Under the pieces are notes generated by a model that was not told where the DNA came from, made no database searches, and saw nothing but the letters and a program-made list of their open reading frames with translations. Both the position numbers and the translations under genes were made by a program. DNA of 64,000 nt from Aquilaria yunnanensis (Eukaryota; Streptophyta; Magnoliopsida; Malvales; Thymelaeaceae), in the NCBI GenBank assembly GCA_039654915.1, contig CM077593.1:119467413-119531412 (forward strand). Direction: 5' to 3'. Shown here piece by piece: positions 23,793-35,845 of this stretch; position 1 is the stretch's first letter, and every line of letters begins with the position of its first letter.

Positions 23793-24545
23793 ATGTTCGC
23801 ACTAAGTACAGGCCACAACCAGATGCTCCACAGCCCGCCCCGCCCGACCCCTACCGACCGAAAATGGAATTCCGACCCCGAAGTCGCCCCCAACTGCCCC
23901 CGCTGCGCCTCCGCCAACACCAAATTCTGTTACTACAACAACTACAGCCTCTCCCAGCCCCGCTACTTCTGTAAAAGCTGCCGCAGGTACTGGACCAAAG
24001 GCGGTTCCTTGAGGAATGTGCCCGTCGGCGGCGGCTGCCGGAAGAGCCGCCGCAGCAGGGCCAGCCGGGCTGCGCAGAGCAGCGGCCTGAATTCGTTGAA
24101 TTGTCGCAGGAATTTGAGTAGTCGGAGCCCCGAGGAAGCATTCGGGGACGACACTAACGCCGAGGAGAGAGGACCCGACATTGACCTGGCGGTTGTCTTT
24201 GCCAACTATTTGAACCCTGTGAATAGTGACAACAATCACGAACCGGCGAGTTCGGTTGAATGGTCAAACAACAGCCAGAACGACGCCGTTGTGGAGTCGG
24301 CCAATTTGGAGGAATTGTTGGAGGGCGACGACTTGAGTGAGTTTGGGCTGCAGAGTTTGCTGAACGACGAAGTTGTTCAAGATGCTCTGTGGTCTGACGC
24401 AGCCGCCGTGCCGAGCCTTTCGTCGGAGATGGAAGAACAGCTCGATTACTTCCCGGCCGGTGATCGGAGTTATTTTCAGGAGAAGAGTTCTGGAAATTAT
24501 GAGACTGATGGTTGGACTTTGTTTGATTTCTCTGGATTGATTTGA
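23793..24545 (+). CDS. Dof-type zinc-finger transcription factor
   Basis: A single-exon gene of 250 residues. The Dof domain covers residues about 33-84, with the C2C2 zinc ligands Cys35, Cys38, Cys60 and Cys63 (C-X2-C-X21-C-X2-C). It carries the family-specific [33 protein letters not shown] and CRK stretches. Dof proteins are plant-specific nuclear regulators that bind AAAG cores. After the domain comes a basic Ser/Arg segment (residues 84-90) that may act in nuclear localisation. An acidic, Asn- and Ser-rich tail follows, ending [10 protein letters not shown]; such tails often activate transcription. The start chosen is the first ATG in frame with the domain. An earlier ATG at 23765 opens a different frame. 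The gene order suggests an orthologue of Arabidopsis DOF1.2, from memory, so no symbol is given. AATAAA-like signals occur at about 24658 and 24720. Confidence 0.95.
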   Translation: MFALSTGHNQMLHSPPRPTPTDRKWNSDPEVAPNCPRCASANTKFCYYNNYSLSQPRYFCKSCRRYWTKGGSLRNVPVGGGCRKSRRSRASRAAQSSGLNSLNCRRNLSSRSPEEAFGDDTNAEERGPDIDLAVVFANYLNPVNSDNNHEPASSVEWSNNSQNDAVVESANLEELLEGDDLSEFGLQSLLNDEVVQDALWSDAAAVPSLSSEMEEQLDYFPAGDRSYFQEKSSGNYETDGWTLFDFSGLI

Positions 24546-26684
24546 AGAATTTTCCACTGGCAAGACCTTGATTGAGGTTTTTACATATTTTGGCCTTTCA
24601 CCATTATATACTGATACATACATACAATAAGAAAACAACTTCTTATCATATCATAATTAATAAAGCAGATAAATACATTTCTTTTTCGACATCTACAACC
24701 AATAACTCTGATTTTGTTCAATAAAAACATTATTGGGCATTCATCTCGAAAATTAAAAGGCATCGTTAAAACATTGGATGGGGATAAAAAAATCGAGCAT
24801 GTAATTCGTAAAAAATACTATTAAATAATGGTGATCAAAATTAAACAATCTTTAGGTCCCCATCCTCTTTCTTTAAAAAATGCTACTTTTAGAATATTTA
24901 TAATATTTTAGTTTTAGAGATATATTCTAATTTTAAGGGGTGAGAATGAGTTGTGTAAATAAGAAATCCAACCTGAATCATTATACTAAGTTTGGTTGAG
25001 TTAGGTAAAAATATATCATATTTCGTTTGTTGCTTTCACGTCTAGAAGAATCATATGTTTTCAAATTGGTTTCGATTTTATATAAAAATAATCTGAGGTA
25101 GAACCAAACCTAAGGTATATATATAAATATATAATAGAAAGTATGATTTTACTAAATTACCCATATCTTTATGCTTAAACATGTATATTTAAAAGTGTAC
25201 ATTACTAAAATTTTCATATATTTATATATGAATATATACAATTAAATATATCATTAAAAATTATGATACTACTAAATTGTTCATATGCTAAGAATATGTA
25301 TATTTAAACGTGAGTTAAGTTGTATATTTTGTTAAATATTTCTTAAATTAGTTTTGAATGCAATTTTATTACATTATGAGGTTATTACATTGTTATATCT
25401 ATATACTAGAATTGAAAAACTTGAGAACTAAAACAAAAAAATGCAACCCATGATTATGGTTCTATTTAGTTTTCGGTTCTCAGGTTAGATACAATTTTTT
25501 AGGCCCATTACTATATATTTCAAGTTAGTTTAAATCAACTAGAAAACCAAACCAACCAAATCCATTCTTACTCATACTAATTTTTTACCAGTTTTTAGGT
25601 CCAAATCAAACTAAGGACGTCAATATATATTCATTTGGCTAAACCTTTGAATTTTTTTTATTAATTCTATATTCTACAATATCCAGTACTCTATACTTGT
25701 GCCCATTAATTCTTTGTAAAAATACTTGCAGCTGATATAAAAAAAAGTTAGTTTTTTTTTTAGTCAAAAGGATCATTACAAGTTTACAAGGAAATTAAAA
25801 GACGGTCTATATTATTGTAATTAATGGGAATAAGAATGCCAACTTTTTTAGAGTTTGAAGACCAACTGAATCAGTTTATCTGTAATATGATATATGAAGG
25901 GAGGAGGTTATAGTTGAACTTTATACCTCCCCATGTTCTCCAGAGATGAATTTTCATGTACTATTTATTTGCTTTCAAATTCCTCGTTTAGTCCACTACA
26001 AATTCTTCAGGGGGAATGTCTCACATAAAGCGGTGCAGCCTATCATGGATATTATGTACCAGGCTTTTGTGATTTGCCGGGTTACCGAGTGAAATACCAC
26101 GCCATTTACATGTATTGGTGTTCTTCTCCATGTTTTTTTTTTTTTTTTGTAATTTACTGCAACATACGCCTACAGTATATCGCATACCGCAAGTTAGGGA
26201 ATTTTGTTTTTTATTTTACATCGATATATCATGTACATACATAAATACATACTTCCATATACATATATATATAGGATTAAAAAATATAATCTATACACAA
26301 TTTTTAGCATAAATATTGCTGTTATTTTATTTTTTTAATTTAAAAATAAAATTTAATTGGTAAATGATGTTAAAATAATTGAAATTTACAAATTGTTATA
26401 ATTCTTTTCTTTTATTTAATTTTCACTATTTAGAATGATTCATAATTAGGAACAGGCAAGCCGTCGCTGCCCTCAAGCCTTCTAGTGATAACTATTTGTC
26501 TCTAGAAACTTAGTAATTATTGTTAATCGATTGGCTTTACAGAAAAATTTAGCGGCAATTTATCATCACTATCTAGGGATGATTGTCTACCGTCACAAAT
26601 CAAGCTATTGCTAAACACCTACTTTTTAGTAGTATTAGGTTCTTAAGCTTGCTCAAAATTTTCATTAAGAATTCAAATAGGTTA
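24546..26684. other. Intergenic DNA downstream of the Dof gene
   Basis: AT-rich, with T runs near 26131-26147 and no recognisable gene. Short TATATA tracts occur throughout. Confidence 0.5.
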
Positions 26685-28800
26685 GGTTGAAATGCGCATA
26701 TGGTCCCTTAACTTTGCTAACTCTAACGAGTTAATCCTTTATTTTTAACTCAGTACAAGTCAATCCCTCAACTTTGAAAAAAATAGCAAGTTAGTCCAAA
26801 TTGGATAGAAAGCCAGACAAGGTTACATATTTTGCTAATGTGACGTGGGGCATTTGTGGGGCATTGCTGAGCTAGTTATGGTAGCATTGCAGTTGACCAA
26901 CCACCTTGTGCATTGGATTCATCGATTTGCCGCTGGGTTCACTGACGAGCAATGAGAGAGCATGAGGCCTCCATGCTTGGCATAGATTTGTGTGTGTGGG
27001 GAAATTATGAGACATGGGTTACCTAGACGGATGGATGGACGAATGAATGGCGACCATGAGAGACGGACTGAGTGTGAAATGCGGCAGAATTTCGCCTAAC
27101 ATTAAAAGATTCAGGTCTTTGGGAGTAAGGAAAGTTAGATTTAGTGGCGAGGGCCAAAATCGACGAGAGGATGGCCGACGGGAAGGGAATGGGACAAGAG
27201 ACGCACACAGAGGACAAGCTAGCTGCAACTAGAGGGTACGAGAGAAAAAGAAAATGACTCATTTGACCAATCCCACTCCCCTCTACCCAGCCCTACTGAA
27301 CTGCCCTATAACTTTGATGCCACTGGGTAAGTTAGGGACCAATCTCAGCTTCAATCAGATGTTCTAACTCTGCAATTAGCTCTGGCTTTAGATACTGTGA
27401 GACCCCGCTGCCGCCGTATTGACCGTTCGCTGTTCTTCTCAACCACTTGGACTTTCAATCTCCCGATCCCCTTGTCGTTTGTGCAATCCTCACTGCATTT
27501 CCTTTCAACCAAGTCTTGACTAGACTCACGCAATCTTTCATCCTCATAGAAGCGAACTCATGCCCAAGCAAAAGCGCACCGATCTGTTCCAGAAACCTCA
27601 CCAAGTGTCTCAGCTAGACTCGCGTCAAGCAACACGTAGGCCTCGTTAGAAGAAGCCATTTCTAGTGCTGCAGCTAGTTCGACGTATGTTAATATAAAGG
27701 TGTTAACGCATTTTCCTTCACTAGTCCTCCAACTGGGCAGGGGTCCCTCACTTTTATTCTTTATTTTCTCCACGAATTTGAACAATGGATCTTTAGCTTC
27801 TCTAATGGGTTTGAGAGATCGGTGACCTCCAATTAACAGCAGCAGTAGTCTATTGCAGCAAATCCACCGCGATAAGTTCCACACCATCAATGAAGGCCTT
27901 GAGCACCCTCTGTCACCCCCTTTAGTGCTTACCGAGAAGGAAGACTTAGCTATTGCTGTTATATCTCCTTTTAATAAAAGATTCAGAGGTTGATTGTGCT
28001 ATAGAGGAGCAATTGACTTAATTCCACTGCTTCAGGAAACCAGTTCATGGTGCTTTTGTTTTCTCAATCATGATTTATGAACAAATTAACTTTTATTCCT
28101 TCATTAGCACATTTCTCACACGTCACAGTTCCCATAGTCGAATTAGGTGAAGATATTCTTATTGGAGTTGACGGTCACTGTACCAAAGCTGCTGATTCTG
28201 AAGCCAATGATGCAGATAGTAGGCTGAGATTGGGGATGAAAACGGTAGACTTGTTGATGGGGATGGAAGTCATAGACTTGTTCTTCCTCTGGGCAGCAGA
28301 GATGAAGAATGCAAGTAGAGGAGGTTAGGTAGGCTGTAATTTCTCTCCACTTTGGGGACAAACGTTTACACAAAATCACATGGGCTAGACCCACTAACCC
28401 AAATTGAGTTAACTTGTGTGTGTTAAATTGAACCAAACTAATCGCAAATTTTTGGAAGTGTCGATGATGGTAGGAGCTTGAAAGGCTCCAATTGGTTTAT
28501 GGGGAAGAAGAAAAATGATATGAAGTTATGAACAACCCTGCTCTGATTTGGGGATTTTTTTTGCCTTGACTCCTTCACCTCCATTTTAATCCACCTAATC
28601 ATCTAACGCATGGCGTGAAGTGACATGATTCCAGCTGGATGCTTTCCGTCACACCTTTGACTAAATCGTTTAGTTGAGTGACATTGAGGGACTAACACGC
28701 AACATCTGAAAAGTTAGAGGACTAACTCGTATTGAGTCAAACAAAAACGATTAATTCACTCGAGTTTATCAAATTGGAGGACTGTGTGTGAATTTTGGCC
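26685..28800. mobile_element. Mutator-like TIR element carrying unidentified internal sequence (2.1 kb)
   Basis: The left end begins GGTTGAAATGCGCATATGG and the right end ends with an imperfect complement (GTGTGTGAATTTTGGCC). Matching sub-terminal pairs include ACTCGTATTGAGTC on the right and ACTCAGTACAAGTC on the left. A perfect 9-bp repeat AATAGGTTA flanks it (26676-26684 and 28801-28809), as for Mutator-like elements. The interior (about 26900-28600) has even base composition, unlike the surrounding DNA. It contains minus-strand frames at 27558-27890 and 27351-27533 that could be one interrupted coding region, but no domain is recognised. No transposase motif is seen. Capture of host gene pieces (Pack-MULE) is possible but unproven. 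Confidence 0.8.
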
Positions 28801-28809
28801 AATAGGTTA

Positions 28810-29805
28810 TTGCTAAGTTAAGTAGGATGTTTTTTTAGGCAACAAACTCTTTAACAAGTTGACGCACACAAAGATATAAGTGTACGTAATTTCACTTATA
28901 AATTTGAGCAGCGTTTTGTCTTTGTTTTTGTTTTCAATTTTGATGAAGACGGAACAGAATATATGAAATAGGGGGGAAAAATTAGATGGATGACATGTGA
29001 AGTTAGGAAATTGTCGTGGTCGATGGGATTCTGAATCCGAGAAGCTGGAAAGTGTAAATTGTCCACCTTTGATGTGAAACCCACCCACATGCGCTTTAGC
29101 TGAGAGGAATGTGTTTTGTGCGTGTGAGTGTGATGGCTGATCCTGTCCTGTGTACTATTGTATACCAAAGTCATAAATTTTGCTCTAATTGGTTTGTTTC
29201 ATTTTTTATGCATGTGGGTATGATACGATGAGATATTTTTATTAAGCTGCAAGTTTAATTATTTGTAGAGTCCAGAATTGGCCGCAATTATTTTTACACA
29301 TATAGAGATGCATTGAACCCTCTCAAGTAACTTGTTCGCAAAAGGAAGTCAACGTTTTTGCTTACTCCCCACATTTTTATTCCATCCTGCACGGGATATT
29401 TATATAATTCTTAGTACTGTGTTCCATAGAGTGGGAGATGGAAGTGATGGAAACTAGAGTTGGTTCTACTTAGTCGCCGTTTTCGGACCGAATCGGATTG
29501 ATTGCTTTGCCACTTAATCAACCAAACAAGTTGAGATTGACTTTGGACAACCAAGCTTAGTAGTGTGAGCTCATCATACGCCCACGGCGCATGAAAGAAG
29601 TAAGCTTTGAAGTTGCTTGGGCAAGCTGCAAACTGATTCGTGATCATGCACAGGTGTTGCAAAACTGATTCTTAACTGAACCTGAACCGTTGTAGTGTGA
29701 CCTTTTCCAGAGGTTTTATTGCTCGGATATATAGATTGAGCAACACCTAAATACTGTATATAGAATATTGAAGAACACCAGAAACTGAAGATGTAGCAAC
29801 ATCTA
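28810..29805. other. Intergenic DNA and 3' region of the endoglucanase gene
   Basis: No gene is recognised. The part next to 29805 should hold the 3' UTR of the minus-strand endoglucanase gene. Confidence 0.5.
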
Positions 29806-32038
29806 TTAACTGGTTGGGATTGAGTGGATATTGTAAAAGATACCAGTCTTGTCCACACCTACTCCGACTCCATCAGAAGGATGTCTAGGAGCATCGTGAA
29901 GAGCAATCAGGGCCGCTACCAGGCCGGCATTGCTAGCAATGCTTGGCTCAGTGAACTGGGGTTTGTCCCTTGCATCAGTGAAGTTATCAGACTTGTCTGG
30001 CCCGGCCACCATCGCTCCCTCAAGGATATTCGGATTCCCATCCTTGGAATGTAGCCATTTATCTCCCTCATCACAGTTGTACCGGTTGTTATCCCACTTA
30101 ATCGAGGCTGCCCGATGATGAACTTTGACAGGATACTTGTCCCCAAACCCAACCACATAGCTCATCTTCATCGGATTATCTCCAAGAATGTAGCCGATCT
30201 AGATACAACATTTGGAAGTAATGAGAGACACGTTAGTATTAGTATAGAGAAGTTGATCCATAGTTGTTGTTTCAATTTGTAAAAACTTAGACTTGCCTGA
30301 GATTTGGAGAAGGTCTCTAAATTTTTTGAAGTGAAGAAACCAGTTGGGCTGCAAGTCACACCACTTCTACCAACAAGGATTAGATAGTCACTGTATAGTT
30401 TACTAAGGAAAGATGCTGTTGCCACAAACTCTAGTGGTCTGTCATTGTTTGGTCTTACCAGAATCATACCACCTACATTTGAAATATTATCATGTACAAT
30501 TATGTAACAAACTAATTGGCTACACTAACTGTATCAACTTCCATACAAGAAGTACCATGTGTTCGTTTGAAGATTTTATCAGAAAGGTAAGAGCAGATGA
30601 GTTGATCAGTCAGATTGGATGAGAATTGCAATGCAGATTCATACAGGCCGATATCATGAAAGAATCTAAGTCTTGTCAACAAAACCTGCAAAGGGTACTT
30701 GAAACTCAATATGATACGCAAAACGTTAGCTTGCCACAGAGTTAGTGAAGTGTAGTTACCGCATTAGCAGTGAACTTGTTGTTCCAATAGAAAATCCCCT
30801 TGTCGGAACTGGTTTGGTTGTTTTCTGCTTCCTGGACGTTTTTGGCAACATGTTCAAGGTAAGAAGGGTTTCCGGTCGCAAAGAATAACCAAGTTCCTCC
30901 CCACAGCAGCTCATCTTTGTAACCAGTAGAGTTGTAGAAGTTCCTTGCTCCTTTTCCACAATCAACTGCTGTGTAAGTGTGACCTGAATCTTCCTGTTTT
31001 CTCGCTACTTCATAAAGCTGCATCGCTGCCTTAACTAATGATGCAGAGTAATCCTTTTCATCTGTAAATACCATTGAAGCTGCTGATAATGCTGCAACGA
31101 TCTCGCCTGCCAAATCTGAAGCCCCTCCATCACAACTTAAAACTGGCCTCTCATCACTCATATCTTCAGGCCTCTGCCAGCAACCAACATCCCCTACCTA
31201 TAGGAAAACCAACGAAAACATTCTCAACCTGGAGCTTTCCATAATGGTTGCTATTACTGCACAAGGTAAGATATGAACAACTTGCCTGAGAATATATTGT
31301 TGCACCAGAAGTAGCATTTTCAGACGCCAAGACTTTCAGCAAGTAATCACTGCCCCATTTGATGATGTCTTTGACATGGTCAAGCTCATCAATATCGTCA
31401 TATTTTTCATGATATTCGATCACGGTCCAGCTCAAGAGAGTAACTGTGTAAGCTGTTGGGAAAGTGAACTTTATATTGTTGCCAGAGTCATAAAATCCAC
31501 CAACAAGATGACCCTTCCCGTCTTCGAGCCCTGAATTTCCCCTAAATCTTACCGGAATTTTGCTTGGATAATTTCCAGCTGAGACATAACATCGAGGATT
31601 TCATCAGTTCGTCAGACAATGATCGGTTTTGTAATACACAAGGAGGGGGAGAAACTTACACTTCTGAGCATCAAAAAATGTGAGTGATTGACCCACTGCT
31701 AACGTGAGATTCTTTGAACCGCCGTGATGGTGATGCTTGTGAGCCAAGAAATGCACCAAAAGTACAATAGCTAAGATGACAAAAGGGATAGTGAGAGAGA
31801 TATAGAGAAAGCGTTTGAAATACTGTTTGTCAGTGATGACTAATTCGTAGTCATAGGATTTGGAGTACTGAGAAGGGAGCGAATCATAGCCGGTGGAAGA
31901 TTTCGGAATAGGATTGAAGTCAAATTCTATAGAGTTCCATTGGCTTGAAGAAGGAAGAATCCTGCCCGGCTCAGAAACTGCATGAACATACCTAGCAGAG
32001 TTCCTCTCTGAACAAGCTGAGTAACTTGAATCTGGCAT
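29806..32038 (-). CDS. Membrane-anchored endo-1,4-beta-glucanase, GH9 class A (KOR2/KOR3-like), altered catalytic motif
   Basis: A complete six-exon gene of 602 residues on the minus strand: 32038-31660, 31578-31286, 31197-30760, 30685-30556, 30472-30297 and 30198-29806. All joins keep frame. It is a type II membrane protein with a cytosolic tail of about 75 residues holding a YDSL sorting-type motif at 51-54, one TM helix at about 77-98, a His-rich stalk and a GH9 domain. KORRIGAN proteins act in cellulose synthesis at the plasma membrane, Golgi and cell plate. Family landmarks are RGNSGLEDGKG, CWQRPEDM, ILGDNPMKMSYVVGFG, VHHR (498-501) and FTDARDKPQFTEP with the acid Glu556. The usual DAGD reads DSGN (157-160), so the catalytic base Asp is Asn160. 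Introns 2 and 5 use GC donors (CAG|GCAAGT). The N-terminus resembles KOR2/KOR3 rather than KOR1. The start is the first ATG, upstream of the tail. Confidence 0.93.
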
Positions 32039-33056
32039 GGCTGGTGCTGCTGATCAATCTTTCTTCATCACATGAAGATCTTCCGAGGGGAAGGAAAATC
32101 ACGAAAGAAGAAGACCTTGTTCTGTTTGTTCAGTAGCTCTGGTTCTAAATCTGGCGCTGGGAAAGGGAACTAAGATAAAGGGGACAAAACAGTATTTTCT
32201 TTCTGCTCAATGAACCATCTGCTCCTTGTGTTCAACTTCCCAATATCATGCGTCTTTCATGCAACTACATACGAATTTTATGGGAGTTTCAGGCTATTGC
32301 TGTAGAATTAGGAAATTTTCCAAATTCAATAAACAAGGGGTTTCCTCAAGCGGAATTTGCGAGGCATATCTCGCTTGGAGGAATGACATTTTGGTCTGAT
32401 GAGGCAGAACAGAAGCTGGTTTTTCTGCCGGCCAGTTTGCTACATGAAGCCAAAACGTCTACGTTTTTACCCACGTATAGGAGAGACTACAACAATGACA
32501 GCATTCGGATTTTGGGAGTTGGAAGTTGGCATTTCACAACTGTTTTTCGATCATATCATGAAGACGTGTTATGTCTCCATTCCTGGCATTTCCAGGATAT
32601 TCGCTTCTAGTCCTGTAACTTTTTCCTTCTTTCCATGCACCCCTCCCTGTAACTCTTCAAGATTGTAGAGATACAACAATTTCGCGTTGGGTCCAAATCA
32701 GATCTCCCATCAGCTAACCGAAGTCCCATCTATTTACGTCTAATAGTTCAGACGGTGTGATAGATCAGAGATTTCTTTTAAGAAGTCAAAAAGTTAAAAG
32801 ACTAACATGACAAAGTTAGAAACAAGGAGGAGAAAAATTACGACTAAAATTGATCTTCTCAATTTCAAGGCCAACTGTAAGTAGTACAAGTAGAGTTGTT
32901 TGTTTCAAGTTGTAGTAGATGCTTCAGAAAGATGGATCCAGAGATTGAGCTAATAGCAATAGTAGAAGCTTCGCACCAATAGAATCTAATAGCAAGTAAC
33001 CTCTCGAATCTGACGGCATTCCTCAGCTTAAGAGATTTATTGCTAAACTCCAGCAT
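32039..33056. other. Spacer between the endoglucanase start and the thioredoxin-like gene end
   Basis: About 1 kb without a recognised gene. It must hold the endoglucanase promoter and 5' UTR as well as the 3' UTR of the next minus-strand gene. Frames at 32248-32610 on the plus strand show no motif. Confidence 0.55.
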
Positions 33057-35594
33057 TTACGCATTTGTATGTGGGTGCCACTTTATGCTGCATCCAACAC
33101 TAGGCAATGAAAATTGCAGATTTTTAGAATTTGAAGGATGAGAGAGCATGAGAACTAACAAGTCAATGAAAGAGAAGTCACCTTGGCCTTTGAGTTGATG
33201 CGACTGGTTGGCCGCTGAGAACAGAATCCAAGGCAAGGCTTAAATCCCTAAAGTGGTACAACAGACAGAGATTAACCCGTAAAATTTCGTAATTCAATGT
33301 TTTTTTTTTTTTAAAAAAAAAGCGAGGAAAAAGGTTCATTTTCGCAACAAGTTCAGTAGCCCACCTCTTCTTCAAAATACAAAAAATTTACACTTATGGA
33401 AATGGTGGAGAAGAAACAAACTTCTGTAGCCATAACCAGTGCCCTTGATAGATTATAAACAAGATGACTATAATTTAGGGTACTATATTCTGCTGAACGT
33501 CAAATAAGACTGCAAAAATATAAACCACAAGGGCTATCATTTTGAACTCAGAATGGTTGTCTATCATCCAACTAGCATCATAGGGCAAACTACAGAAAAT
33601 ATTGGTTGGCTGGGTTACTAATTGTACCTTCTTGAATACAAAAAATTCTGGCGTGCAGACCGCTCCAAAATCCCGGGCGACATCTTGAGTCTGTAACAGA
33701 ATGACTATGTTACGAATGTGAAGCAAACAACTAATCATTTGCTTCATTGACCGCTGGCAAGCTCTACTGCAACTTATCCGTACAGCAATTACTAATATCT
33801 TAGTCCATTTTACAGCAAAAACCATCAAATGAAGTGTGGGTGTGTGGGTGTGTGTGTGTGTGTGAGTGTCACTGATATACTTGACCAGCCAGTCACAGAA
33901 TTCAATTTCAAGGTAATGGAATACTTTACAACCATCCGAAGATGAGCAAGGCTTTCCCTATTCACAGTTGATTTTCAGTTAAATTCACTGCATGATAAAT
34001 GGCAACCTTGCAGCACTAATTGTAAAATATATTACTCTTTTATCCAAATACAGCAACTCAAAACTTCTATGTATCCCCTAGTCACATACACTTAACATTC
34101 TGGCATTACAATTGAACTTGGTGAAGTTTATAGGATAGCAGGTGATCTTGTACCATGTTATCATACTTCACACATATTTCACACGTAGGTATAGGATTCT
34201 AAGGTTACATGAATATTCATGTTATAGGAAGAAAAGGTAAAACAGTATAATAAAAATAAATTAAAGAATACAAATGAAAAGAAAGACAGGTTGAAAACTA
34301 ACTACAAGGGAAATCAGCTGGAGTAAATATATAATGATATTTGATTTCTCTCTAGACATCATGACAATTGAAAAGGTTCATCAGCAACTGAGTTCAAAAG
34401 AAAAGGAAGTAACCAAAGGTGCAAAAAATACCTCATCAAAAAGATATGGAAAAGGGTAGTTGTATAGCTTCGCATCTTCTGCCATGTATTCTGGTCCATC
34501 CTGTGAAGGATAGTACATTTTGGAGAAGTCATACAACGAGATCGATCTAAACAGCGCTAATCTCAAATGCTGGGATCACTGCAACCTGAGGGTGTGTAGC
34601 TGTAGAGTTTGATGATATTGCAACAACTGCTAGTCCTTTCTGGATCAAAATGCCATGGGCACTTTAAAATTCAGTCTTTCAGAGTAATCTACTTCTCCAT
34701 TATCATGATGCAAGAGAGAAGGAAGAAAGATCATGCCCATGCGATACGAGAAAGACAAACTGAAAAGGGGCCTCCGATAAAGTTACCTTCATGTAAAAAT
34801 TTGAAAGTTTCACTATATGCTTCTTCAAATGCTTCACAAATGGGCAGTGGTTGCATATAAACATGACCTACGAAAGGGACAGTTAACTTGTTGCTAAAAG
34901 AAGATTACAAGAACATCAGGATTTATAGCTGAAAACAAGACTAAACTCCTTCAGAAAATCCCTCCCTTTAAACTTAACCTCGAGAATTCTTACGAACCAA
35001 GTACACGAGTCACTATGGGTCTTCCATTCAAACTGGGAAAAGAAGCCCAACTTCACAATTCATCAACATTTGAAGCTACAACATACTAATATGTCTTAAA
35101 AGAGGTAAACCGGGGATCCGAAAAAAAAAAAAGCACCAATACAACAACCACACGCCAAAATCCCAAAAAAGAACCAGAAGCAAAAAGACGATAAATTACC
35201 AGCACCGCCGGGTGTGATTCAAAATCTTCCAATTTCCACGTCTTCCCAGTTAGAGGCTCCGGCAACTACCAGTATCAACAACAAAATAATGAGAACAAAA
35301 ATCAGCTAGCAGCCACGAAACGTTTTCAAATTGAATTGTTCAACTAAATTTAGAAGAAATGACCTCGAAATTTGGGGCTCTGAAGCCGAGAGAGACGCCT
35401 TGGGACTCCTTTCTGGCGGCTTGGACTGCCAGCTTTCCCGCCGGTAAAGCGGTCCTCGGCAGCCGTCGAAGAAGACGCAAATTAGAAGACGAAGAAATTG
35501 AAAAGGACGAAGACTTCGCTTGTGGAACGATGCCCCGAAGGGGCAAAAAACGAACGGTAACGGAGGTTATGGTCACCGCAACAGCAGCAGCCAT
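33057..35594 (-). CDS. Thioredoxin-fold (AhpC/TSA-like) chloroplast-type protein; one internal exon not found
   Basis: A split minus-strand gene resembling an Arabidopsis thioredoxin-superfamily protein recalled as At1g21350. Exons are 35594-35364 (a Ser/Arg-rich leader of about 60 residues, like a chloroplast transit peptide), 35265-35200 (LPEPLTGKTWKLEDFES), 34867-34787 (VMFICNHCPFV with redox-type Cys104 and Cys107), 34639-34586, 34500-34432 (DGPEYMAEDAKLYNYPFPYL), 33690-33628 (DVARDFGAVCTPEFFVFKK), 33247-33182 (DLSLALDSVLSGQPV) and 33099-33057 (VGCSIKWHP, stop). Joins are in phase except between 33628 and 33247. There the family's roughly 27-residue segment, which contains a YHGQFDDSRP-like stretch, is missing and the phases do not match (0 versus 2). 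Either an exon escaped detection or the gene is damaged. The start is the Met opening the leader at 35594; an upstream in-frame Met at 35696 is less likely. Confidence 0.8.
33838..33868 (-). repeat. Imperfect (TG)n microsatellite
   Basis: A TG-rich run with GTGTGGG interruptions, inside an intron of the thioredoxin-like gene. Confidence 0.9.
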
Positions 35595-35845
35595 TGTTCG
35601 TATCTGTTGATCTCCTGCGAGTAACAGCTGCCACCCGGATAAGCGGAGGAGACACCATTCACGGGCCTGTAAGAACCGAAAAGGGTCAAAAACCATTCAT
35701 GGGCCTGCAAATGGAATCGTCTCAAGAAACTTTGGAAGCCCATTACATGCTTAAGCTTTGTAAGAAACATGGGAGTCTGGGACATGAAAGCCCAGATTAA
35801 GGCCCCCAGATTAAACGTCTAAACTTGTGACATTAAAAAAGTTAA

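Noticed and set aside
30413..30622. Plus-strand frames overlapping the endoglucanase gene (also at 29824-30118)
   Set aside because: They are antisense shadows of exons 4-6 of the minus-strand gene.
35200..35265. Apparent frameshift in exon 2 of the thioredoxin-like gene
   Set aside because: Careful re-reading of the strand gave an intact 22-codon exon in phase, matching LPEPLTGKTWKLEDFES. The first impression was a transcription slip.
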